Below, in pieces: positions 1 through 5,719 of a stretch of DNA of 9,717 nt. Each line of letters starts with the position of its first letter. Position 1 is the first letter of the stretch. The notes beneath the pieces were generated by a model. That model was not told where the DNA came from. It saw nothing but the letters and a program-made list of their open reading frames with translations, and did no database searches. The stretch covers positions 1 to 9,717 of the forward strand of contig MNZT01000040.1 in NCBI GenBank assembly GCA_001873755.1, read 5' to 3'. This DNA is from Candidatus Wirthbacteria bacterium CG2_30_54_11 (GTDB lineage Bacteria > Patescibacteriota > CG2-30-54-11). A program made the position numbers and the translations under genes.

Positions 1-117
1 GAAATAGATCAGCAGAAAGGAAAAAGCGATCGACAAAAGACTCAGCCCGATGATGAAAAGAGCGATAGCGCTGCGGAACCGCTTCAGGATCTGAAACAGG
101 GAAGGCGTTTTATCCAT
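1..117 (-). CDS. N-terminal fragment of an unidentified membrane protein (3' end outside window)
   Basis: An ATG at 117-115 opens a frame that stays open to the window edge and gives 39 residues beginning MDKTPSLFQILKRFRS. Residues 1-16 are short and basic, as expected of a cytoplasmic N-terminus. From about residue 17 there is an unbroken hydrophobic stretch (SAIALFIIGLSLLSIAF and onward), which reads as a first transmembrane helix or signal anchor. A modest Shine-Dalgarno match (CCAGGT) lies 5-6 nt before the ATG, and a strong predicted promoter lies just upstream, so this gene probably starts a new transcription unit after the Galf cassette. The fragment is too short to name a family. Its location suggests, without proving, a role in envelope or surface glycan biology. 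Confidence 0.6.
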   Translation of the reverse strand, partial: MDKTPSLFQILKRFRSAIALFIIGLSLLSIAFSFLLIYF

Positions 118-146
118 ACGAAACCTGGTTACAAAAAAGCAGAAGC

Positions 147-175
147 ATTGTAGCTGACCCTCCCCCGGCTATCAA
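147..175 (-). promoter_or_regulatory. Predicted sigma70-type promoter for the gene starting at 117
   Basis: On the minus strand a -35 box TTGATA (175-170) is followed by exactly 17 nt and a -10 box TACAAT (152-147). Each box matches the consensus at five of six positions. The expected transcription start near 140 would give a leader of about 23 nt containing a CCAGGT ribosome site before the ATG at 117. The element lies wholly in the 74-nt gap after the GT2 stop codon, where a promoter for the next gene is expected. It is predicted from sequence alone. Confidence 0.55.
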
Positions 176-191
176 GCGCAGGAACTGAAGA

Positions 192-1190
192 TCAACGCAC
201 CTGAGGCCCAGTGGAAGATCTGAAGTCAGGCAGAGTACCAACGAGATCCGGGACGGCGAACATGCCGGCAGTGGTCATTCCTGACCAGATCCCTCCCAGG
301 ATTGCCTGCCAGCAGGCCAGAGTTTTCTCTCCGATCAGAAGTGAACGCCAGGCTGCCCCGAGCGCCTGCCGGAGGATAAAAAACTTATGGTTGACCCTCT
401 GCGGCGCAAACAGCACCCGGCAGTATTTTTCCAGGTAGAACAGGTTCCGCATCCGCAGGTACAGAGACCGGGGCCGGGCAAAAGCCACTTTTCCCCCCCG
501 CACCTCACGCTTGTTGGTAAGCATGCGCTTGAGTATAAAAGCCCGGGTATAGATCACCTGCGTGACCCGGGAAGCCAGGATCCCATAGAGCGCATCATCC
601 TCGGTCATGAAAAACCGTTCATCCGGCAGACCGATATCGTCGATAAGCGACCGGTGCAAAAAAAGTCCTTCGAAGCAGGCAAGATTGAATTCGGCATAGT
701 CCCGGCTGCCATAGGCGCCTTCTTCCTCGATCTCATAGCGCCATCCCGTAATCGGATCCATGCGGTGCAGCCAGACGAACGGCTTGCCCTCAGGATCCAG
801 CCTCCGGCTCTGGATGCAGCGGGAGACGGAGGTCAGGGCAAGCAGACTTGCCAGGGCAGAGGGCAAAAACTCGACATCATCATCGCAAAGGAGGATCCAT
901 TCAAAACCGCTGGTATACGCACGTTCCATCCCCCGGTGAAAGCCGGCAGACCCGCCCCGATTCTCTTCTTCCCTCACATAGGTAACGGACTGGTGCGTGT
1001 ACTCGGCCTCCATCATTTCCTGCGTGCCATCAGTAGAAGCATTATCGATCACGAAGACCTGGTCGCTCCCGGCCATCTGCCCTAGAAGAGAAGCCAGACA
1101 GCCCCGCAACAGTTTCACGCGGTTATAGGTCACTATCACGACTGCAATCGCTGGTCTTTTGGTCACCGGTTGACCCTCTCTGGATACCAT
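192..1190 (-). CDS. GT2 family glycosyltransferase, candidate galactofuranosyltransferase
   Basis: This is a GT-A fold, inverting, family 2 glycosyltransferase of 332 residues. The visible motifs are VVIVTYNR (17-24), VIDNASTDGT (47-56, nucleotide-sugar binding), NRGGSAGFHRG (77-87), the metal-binding DDD (103-105) and TEDDALYG (196-203). The last three resemble the GlfT-type and related rhamnosyl/galactofuranosyl transferases. The C-terminal third is basic and aromatic and contains possible membrane-associated helices. The gene follows the UDP-galactopyranose mutase directly, so UDP-Galf is the most likely donor; this is inference from context. The start is ambiguous. ATG 1190 has a GGAGA site 8 nt upstream but overlaps the mutase by 28 nt. 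GTG 1166 has AGAGAGG upstream, makes a 4-nt GTGA overlap, and gives the more usual short N-terminus before VVIVTYN (324 residues). It is probably translationally coupled to the mutase and is the last gene of its unit. Confidence 0.9.
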   Translation of the reverse strand: MVSREGQPVTKRPAIAVVIVTYNRVKLLRGCLASLLGQMAGSDQVFVIDNASTDGTQEMMEAEYTHQSVTYVREEENRGGSAGFHRGMERAYTSGFEWILLCDDDVEFLPSALASLLALTSVSRCIQSRRLDPEGKPFVWLHRMDPITGWRYEIEEEGAYGSRDYAEFNLACFEGLFLHRSLIDDIGLPDERFFMTEDDALYGILASRVTQVIYTRAFILKRMLTNKREVRGGKVAFARPRSLYLRMRNLFYLEKYCRVLFAPQRVNHKFFILRQALGAAWRSLLIGEKTLACWQAILGGIWSGMTTAGMFAVPDLVGTLPDFRSSTGPQVR

Positions 1191-2533
1191 ACAGTTGTCT
1201 CCGGTTTATCGGCCAGCAGTCGGTCCACGACCTCCACTCCCTGCATGAGCGTGTGGTCCTGATTGCTCACTTCATACTTCCAGGCGCCAAACCGGCCCCG
1301 GGAGTAGATATTCTTTTGTTCAAGCTGCTTCAGGACGCCTAGAGCCTGGTCTCTCCCCAGCGAAGGAATGGGATATCCGTAAGGTTCGAAATGTTGCCAG
1401 GTATCTACGATCGAGGATCGATCCTCCAGCAGATGCGCAGCGACCATACCCCGGATGACCTCTTCCACAATTTCATCCGCCCATACCGGTTTGTACCGGG
1501 AATCAGATACTTCAGCCATCAGCGACCAGTACGGACCTCCATCCCCGGGCACATTGTCCGCCGCATAATTGGAAAACGCCGTGACCCGGTAAAACGGATT
1601 CGTGTCCTCGCTGAAATACATCCAGCATTTAGTTTTGAATCTGTCGGGGATCGATCCTTTCATTCCGATGCCTACCACATGGGTGGATGAATGCTTCAGC
1701 CGGGACGCATCACTCTCATCCTTCAAATCAGCCTTGCAGAGCAGCAGATCCAGCGGCATGGTGCTGATCAGGATGTCGTACGGCACCTGAGAACCGTCAG
1801 ACAGCGAAAGCATTTTTCTCTCTGCTTCGATAGCCAGAACCTCCTGCCCGAAGTGCATTTTTGAGTCCGGTATGCGACCGGCCAGCGTCCGCCAGATCTC
1901 TCCGGTCCCTCCCTGCCGGGGGAAGCGGAACGTGGCATTGGGGCCCCAGGATATGTCATCCTTTTCCAGCAGGATATTGCCGAGCAGACGCTTCAGGTCG
2001 ACGACCGGGACGCGCTCCCCGATCCAGGAATAGGACATTTCCTCGAGCGGATGCGCCCAGACCTTGAAATTGTACGGCAGCAGGAACAGGTCCGCGATCC
2101 CCTGCCCCGCGCTCTGTAGTATCCATTCCCGGAAATTCTCCGGCGCCTTTGGTTTTGCCTCCTTCAGATCGAGCAGGCCGGTGACGCAGCGATACACATC
2201 TTCCCGGTCGAGGTGGCGGAGGTTGTACTGGAAGGGATACGGTACGAACCGGTCTTTGAGATAGCACCAGGCCTCCCTTTCGTGGGTGACCCAGCCCTCA
2301 GAGAGGAGAGAATCCATGAGGTCGTCAAAATACTGGTAATGCGAAAAAAGGACATGCCCGCCGATATCCCAGGTGAAACCACGGTCGTCGCGAAACGAAG
2401 ACGCCAGTCCACCGGCATACGGGCGCTGTTCATACAGGTCGAACGAAGAATACCCCAGCTCGGTCAGACGCCAGGCAGCTCCCAGCCCGCAGGGGCCTGC
2501 TCCGATGATAACTATTTTCTGCTCACTTCCCAT
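1163..2533 (-). CDS. glf: UDP-galactopyranose mutase, eukaryotic-type (FAD-dependent)
   Basis: This flavoenzyme is predicted to convert UDP-galactopyranose to UDP-galactofuranose in the cytoplasm. The 456-residue protein opens with an FAD-binding GAGPCG (11-16) and carries the histidine loop GGHVLFSHY (58-66). It follows the eukaryotic UGM pattern from end to end: VPYPFQ (97-102), PYNFKVWA (153-160), WIGER (170-174), WGPNATFRFP (196-205), SSTHVVGIG (282-290), KCWMYF (302-307), NPFYR (312-316), GPYWS (333-337), GYP (386-388), SRGRFGAWKYEV (411-422) and NQDH (424-427). The two arginines that bind the UDP-sugar diphosphate in Aspergillus UGM appear to be R174 and R316, and the two conserved active-site tyrosines Y387 and Y420. 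Compared with the roughly 510-residue Aspergillus enzyme it lacks the C-terminal tail. I chose the ATG at 2533 because a GAGGT ribosome site sits 5 nt upstream; the in-frame ATG at 2545 has no clear site. It follows the flippase by 21 nt. A specificity for another UDP-pyranose cannot be excluded. Confidence 0.9.
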   Translation of the reverse strand: MGSEQKIVIIGAGPCGLGAAWRLTELGYSSFDLYEQRPYAGGLASSFRDDRGFTWDIGGHVLFSHYQYFDDLMDSLLSEGWVTHEREAWCYLKDRFVPYPFQYNLRHLDREDVYRCVTGLLDLKEAKPKAPENFREWILQSAGQGIADLFLLPYNFKVWAHPLEEMSYSWIGERVPVVDLKRLLGNILLEKDDISWGPNATFRFPRQGGTGEIWRTLAGRIPDSKMHFGQEVLAIEAERKMLSLSDGSQVPYDILISTMPLDLLLCKADLKDESDASRLKHSSTHVVGIGMKGSIPDRFKTKCWMYFSEDTNPFYRVTAFSNYAADNVPGDGGPYWSLMAEVSDSRYKPVWADEIVEEVIRGMVAAHLLEDRSSIVDTWQHFEPYGYPIPSLGRDQALGVLKQLEQKNIYSRGRFGAWKYEVSNQDHTLMQGVEVVDRLLADKPETTVWYPERVNR

Positions 2534-2554
2534 GCCGTACCTCATATCTACTGG

Positions 2555-3841
2555 CTACGAATGCGTTCCCGGCAGCAGGGCGATGCCGCGTCGCGCTAAA
2601 AAGATAAAAAAGACTGAAGTAATAGTAATTTCGGTCACCAGAACAGAGGTCGAAACCCCTGCGGCCCCGAAAGACATCAGACAGGATGCCAGAGTGAGAT
2701 GAAGGACGGTGCAGAGGATGATGATACGGCTGAACTGCCGGCCGTAGCCGAAACTCAGCATAGCCTGTATCCCTGCGATATTACTCAGAGCGATCACGAA
2801 GGGCAGAGGGGACATGATTCTGAGGATCAGGATAGAGGGAGCAAAGTCGGGCCCCAGGATCAGGGGTACCAGCAGGGGGCTGAGGACAAAGGCAGCGATC
2901 GAGACCACGCCGGTCGCCGCCCCCACCAGGAGAACCAGCTTGCGGAGAAAGGCTGTAGCCTCTGAACGCGAACGGTCTGCGATCTGTGCGATATGCGGAT
3001 AGACCGCCTGGGTGATCGGCTGGAGCATATTCTGCAGAGGCCGGAGGATCTTTTCTGCACCTGCGTAGTAGCCTACGATCGTGTCGTTCCAGAACAGACC
3101 GAGGAGAAAGGTATTGCTGATCGTGTACAGACTGATCGACACATTGGAGAGGAAGAGATCAAAACTCGACCGTATCTGAGAACGTATTTCCGGCAAATAC
3201 GGCCTGCGCAGCCGGATACCCAGGCGGTAGCGGACGATCAGCAGAGAAAGGATGCCACCGATGATGCCTCCAAAGGCATTCAGCAGGGGAACCAGGAGGA
3301 TATCTGCCGATGATCTCACCAGGACAAAAATCAGAACCGTGAAGATGAACCTCGAACAGAACTGCACGAGGGTGATGAATTTCATCTCCTGCAGGCCCTG
3401 GAACAGCCAGATCGGGAAAAGTACGCTGCTGACCACCAGACCGAACGTCGACAGGTACAGCAGGCTGTCGCCCCGGAAGCGGGCGAACCCGAAGACCAGG
3501 ACTGCGTACATGATAAAGGTCACGATCATGAGTCCCGTCTTGACCAGCATGACCGAGCTGTAGATCGTCTCCACCTGATGCCGGTCATCATGATGAACTG
3601 AAATATCCTTCGAGGCCGAAAGATTGAAGCCGAAATCAACGAGGATGAGAAAGTAGGAGGCAAAGGCCTGAGCAAAGGACACCAGACCGAAACCGGCCAC
3701 CCCGAGCACGCGCGCGAGATACGGTATGGTCAGCAGCGGAAAGACGTACTCGAAGACCTTCAGCGCTGAGAGATAGCCGAAATTCGATACCAGTTTCCTG
3801 TTCTTTTTTAGAGACTGTCCGGATACTTTGAACACGGCCAC
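2555..3841 (-). CDS. Wzx/RfbX-type oligosaccharide flippase
   Basis: This is a polytopic membrane protein of 428 residues in the MOP/PST flippase superfamily, which moves lipid-linked oligosaccharides across the cytoplasmic membrane. The family signature is clear near the N-terminus: LLTIPYLARVLGVAGFG (36-52) and SYFLILVDFGFNLSASKDIS (62-81). It is followed by FQGLQEMKFITL (147-158), SNVSISLYTISNTFLLG (232-248), VGYYAGAEKILRPLQ (256-270) and AVYPHIA (279-285). About 12 hydrophobic segments are spread along the length, as is usual for the family. The gene starts 6 nt after the epimerase stop. The GTG at 3841 is the outer start; a second GTG at 3835 has AGGTGG just upstream and is a real alternative. 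In this cassette the likely cargo is a Galf-containing lipid-linked glycan, which is inference from neighbours. Confidence 0.9.
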   Translation of the reverse strand: MAVFKVSGQSLKKNRKLVSNFGYLSALKVFEYVFPLLTIPYLARVLGVAGFGLVSFAQAFASYFLILVDFGFNLSASKDISVHHDDRHQVETIYSSVMLVKTGLMIVTFIMYAVLVFGFARFRGDSLLYLSTFGLVVSSVLFPIWLFQGLQEMKFITLVQFCSRFIFTVLIFVLVRSSADILLVPLLNAFGGIIGGILSLLIVRYRLGIRLRRPYLPEIRSQIRSSFDLFLSNVSISLYTISNTFLLGLFWNDTIVGYYAGAEKILRPLQNMLQPITQAVYPHIAQIADRSRSEATAFLRKLVLLVGAATGVVSIAAFVLSPLLVPLILGPDFAPSILILRIMSPLPFVIALSNIAGIQAMLSFGYGRQFSRIIILCTVLHLTLASCLMSFGAAGVSTSVLVTEITITSVFFIFLARRGIALLPGTHS

Positions 3842-3847
3842 CTGCGG

Positions 3848-4789
3848 TTATAGTTTTCCAGGATGCTGCCTAAACCACTCGACTGTTCTGGCCACGCCTT
3901 CGTCGAAGGCTACCTGAGGCTTCCATGAACCCGCTCTCTGGAGGCGATCAGAACTGAGCACACTGCGCCTCATATCGTTGGGGCGGGCGGGGCCATGTTC
4001 AACTGCCGGGGTAGTATGAACTGCCTCCGAGATGGCGTAATAGAGCCTGTTGACAGTGGTTTCTTTCCCCGTCGACACATTGCAGGTCCCGGTGATCCCC
4101 TCGATACAGGCGGTCAAAAAAGCACCGGCGACATCCTCGACGTACACGAAATCCCGGGTCTGCTCCCCGTCACCGTCCAGAAGTATCTGCCCGCCCGTAA
4201 GAGCGCGATCACAGAAAATCGCGACCACCCCGGCTTCTCCCTGGCTGTTCTGGCGCGGTCCGTACACATTGGAAAGACGAAGGATTGTCGCCAGCATGCC
4301 ATGCACCCGTTCAAAATAGCGGATATACGACTCCGCCGCCGCTTTGCTCAGTCCATAGACCGAGAGAGGGCCCACCGGAGAATCTTCGGTACAGGGCAGA
4401 GGTGCCGAGGGAGCATAGATCGCTCCACCGGTTGAGGAAAATAGAAAATGACGGCAGCCGACCCTGGCCGCAGCCTCCAGAAGATGAAGAGTTCCCAGCA
4501 CATTGGTCTGTACATCAAATCCCGGCTCCCGGGTGGAGACGACTACGCTGGCCTGAGCTGCCAGGTGAAATACGGCAGCTGGCCGCTCCTGGTCAAAAAC
4601 CTCCAGCACCCTGGCCCGGTCTCTGATATCGATCTGGTACAGGACCGCTTGCTGGGCCAGATTTGCCTGGCTGCCGGTCGAAAAATCGTCGATGACGACA
4701 ACACGCAGTCCCCGTTTTAAAAGCCCGTCCACAATATGTGAACCGATAAAACCTGCGCCCCCAGTGACGATCATGGTCTGTCTGCTCAT
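3848..4789 (-). CDS. NAD-dependent epimerase, UDP-glucose 4-epimerase-like
   Basis: This is a 313-residue extended short-chain dehydrogenase of the NDP-sugar epimerase/dehydratase group. The Rossmann motif is GGAGFIGS (10-17), with an acidic DD (34-35) for the adenosine ribose of NAD. The catalytic set is S118-S119-T120 with Y145 and K149 (YGLSK). NVYGPRQ (174-180) and GDGEQTRDFVYVEDV (206-220) are typical of GalE-like members. The length matches the compact UDP-glucose 4-epimerases. Motifs alone cannot separate 4-epimerases from close relatives such as UDP-glucuronate or GDP-sugar enzymes, but the downstream UDP-galactopyranose mutase needs UDP-Galp, so production of UDP-galactose from UDP-glucose is the best fit. 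A good GAGGAA ribosome site (4803-4798) lies 8 nt before the ATG. It is 22 nt downstream of the DUF167 gene and 6 nt upstream of the flippase. Confidence 0.88.
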   Translation of the reverse strand: MSRQTMIVTGGAGFIGSHIVDGLLKRGLRVVVIDDFSTGSQANLAQQAVLYQIDIRDRARVLEVFDQERPAAVFHLAAQASVVVSTREPGFDVQTNVLGTLHLLEAAARVGCRHFLFSSTGGAIYAPSAPLPCTEDSPVGPLSVYGLSKAAAESYIRYFERVHGMLATILRLSNVYGPRQNSQGEAGVVAIFCDRALTGGQILLDGDGEQTRDFVYVEDVAGAFLTACIEGITGTCNVSTGKETTVNRLYYAISEAVHTTPAVEHGPARPNDMRRSVLSSDRLQRAGSWKPQVAFDEGVARTVEWFRQHPGKL

Positions 4790-4811
4790 TTGATTTATTC
4801 CTCAAGGATAA

Positions 4812-5051
4812 TCAGGCATCGTCGACGATGCGGATCTGTTTTCGGGAAGAAGTCTGTCCGCGAAGTATCTCGATGCAGCGCACCGGCAGATGAAAATGCC
4901 CGGCGAGAGCTTTGCGTACTGCCTCGTTCGCTTTGCCTTTTTCAGGCGCTACATGCACCCGTACCAAGAGGCTCCCATCAGCACGCTCCTCTACAGACAC
5001 CCGGGAGGACTGTGTGATTACTTTTACCCAGAAAAGAGAGTGATCGGCCAT
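4812..5051 (-). CDS. DUF167/YggU family small protein
   Basis: This 79-residue protein matches the DUF167 (YggU) family, a widespread group of small alpha/beta proteins with no settled function. The diagnostic parts are VHVAPEKGKANEAV (32-45) and ILRGQTSSRKQIRI (62-75), close to the family pattern of a GKANEA helix followed by G-x-SSR-K and a final strand. The frame stays open back to 5231, but the conserved domain begins only after the Met at 5051, and the extra 60 residues would lie entirely inside the methyltransferase gene in another frame. I therefore use 5051, which leaves one base between the methyltransferase TAG and this ATG and suggests translational coupling. No strong ribosome site is visible. 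Its place at the head of a sugar cassette says little, because this family occurs in many contexts. Confidence 0.82.
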   Translation of the reverse strand: MADHSLFWVKVITQSSRVSVEERADGSLLVRVHVAPEKGKANEAVRKALAGHFHLPVRCIEILRGQTSSRKQIRIVDDA

Positions 5052-5052
5052 G

Positions 5053-5649
5053 CTATGCCCGCGGTCCGGTGTCAGCGATACCTGCAGTCTGCTCAGAACT
5101 CGTCGCGACCTCAAATAGCGCACCATAATGATATCCGCCGGCATCGAACGAATCCCTGAGATCAAATCCATGCGACTGCATGATGGCGACGACCTCAGAT
5201 TGATCCAGTCTGGACGCAACCGGCGGTCCAAAAAGCGTGTCTTTCTTCTGCCACTCCACGACCAGCAGCTGGCCGTCCTTTTTCAAAAGGTTCTTCGCTT
5301 TTTCAATCACGGTTTCCCTGCCCGTACTGATCTCGTGCAGGGTGTTGCTCAGCACGACCAGATCCATGGTCATCTCCGGTATCTCGGTCAGCGTATCTGA
5401 GACGAGATCGGACACGATGAAGGTAGCATTCCGGTATCCCTCGTGGTACACATAGGACCGGGCAGAAGACACCATCTGCGGATCAATGTCCACGGCATAG
5501 GCATGGCCGTCAGGAGCTATCGCCCTGGCCAGTGAAAGTATCAGGTGCCCGGTCCCGCACCCCAAGTCTGCGACCTGCATCCCCGCTTTGATGCCGACGC
5601 GGGAGACGATCATATCCGGATCCAGAAAACGGTTCTGCTGAGTGTCCAT
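5053..5649 (-). CDS. Class I SAM-dependent methyltransferase
   Basis: This is a 198-residue single-domain Rossmann methyltransferase. Motif I is VADLGCGTGHL (26-36), the SAM-binding acidic loop is VDIDP (53-57), the motif IV region is DLVVLSNTLHEI (96-107), and LLKKDGQLLVVEW (121-133) is the post-motif strand typical of the UbiE/Methyltransf_31-like group. The short C-terminal part ends with GGYHYGALFEV (171-181). The substrate cannot be told from sequence; small metabolites, quinones, lipids or sugars are all possible. The ATG at 5649 is chosen because AGAGGTGA (5661-5654) is placed correctly for it; the GTG immediately before it (5652) is too close to that site. It is the first gene after the murG hairpin and the predicted promoter, so it probably leads the unit that contains the Galf genes. 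Confidence 0.85.
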   Translation of the reverse strand: MDTQQNRFLDPDMIVSRVGIKAGMQVADLGCGTGHLILSLARAIAPDGHAYAVDIDPQMVSSARSYVYHEGYRNATFIVSDLVSDTLTEIPEMTMDLVVLSNTLHEISTGRETVIEKAKNLLKKDGQLLVVEWQKKDTLFGPPVASRLDQSEVVAIMQSHGFDLRDSFDAGGYHYGALFEVATSSEQTAGIADTGPRA

Positions 5650-5653
5650 CACG

Positions 5654-5661
5654 TCACCTCT
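5654..5661 (-). promoter_or_regulatory. Ribosome binding site AGAGGTGA for the methyltransferase
   Basis: AGAGGTGA is one of the longest Shine-Dalgarno matches in the window. It ends four bases before the ATG at 5649 and only one base before the GTG at 5652, so it favours the ATG as the true start. Confidence 0.55.
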
Positions 5662-5682
5662 GCACCAATAATAAACATGGGT

Positions 5683-5712
5683 ATTGTACAGAATCCCGGC
5701 ACTCCTTCACAA
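5683..5712 (-). promoter_or_regulatory. Possible promoter for the methyltransferase-to-GT2 unit
   Basis: On the minus strand TTGTGA (5712-5707) is followed by 18 nt and TACAAT (5688-5683). The -10 box matches five of six consensus bases and the -35 box four. The start would fall near 5676 with a leader of about 27 nt. The -35 box includes the murG TGA stop and the spacer contains half of an inverted repeat. The -10 hexamer is the same as in the stronger promoter at 147-175, which adds slight support. Confidence 0.35.
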
Positions 5713-5719
5713 GTGCCGG
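5696..5719 (-). other. 8-bp inverted repeat (hairpin) at the murG stop codon
   Basis: A perfect 8-bp inverted repeat, CCGGCACT and AGTGCCGG on the minus strand, flanks an 8-nt loop TGTGAAGG that contains the murG stop codon. The RNA hairpin would be GC-rich. It is followed by GATTCTGT rather than a run of U, so it is not a standard intrinsic terminator. It could attenuate transcription, protect a 3' end after processing, or bind a protein at the overlapping promoter. Confidence 0.5.

Noticed and set aside
133..138. T6 run on the minus strand as a terminator of the Galf unit
   Set aside because: No stable GC-rich stem precedes it, and it falls in the predicted 5' leader of the next gene.
387..1085. 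Long plus-strand open frame (232 codons) opposite the GT2 gene
   Set aside because: It is antisense to a clear glycosyltransferase with intact motifs, shows no recognisable domain, and is rich in Pro, Arg and His as expected of a reverse-strand shadow.
1413..1426. Perfect 14-bp palindrome GAGGATCGATCCTC
   Set aside because: It sits inside conserved mutase coding sequence, occurs once, and is likely a by-product of frequent GATC tetramers; no sign that it is an operator.
2531..2545. ATG 2545 as the mutase start
   Set aside because: It has no ribosome site, whereas the ATG at 2533 has GAGGT at good spacing and gives the usual short N-terminus before the FAD motif.
5052..5231. 60-residue N-terminal extension of the DUF167 protein
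   Set aside because: It lies entirely inside the methyltransferase gene in another frame, is Arg- and Ser-rich with no domain, and the conserved family starts at the Met at 5051.
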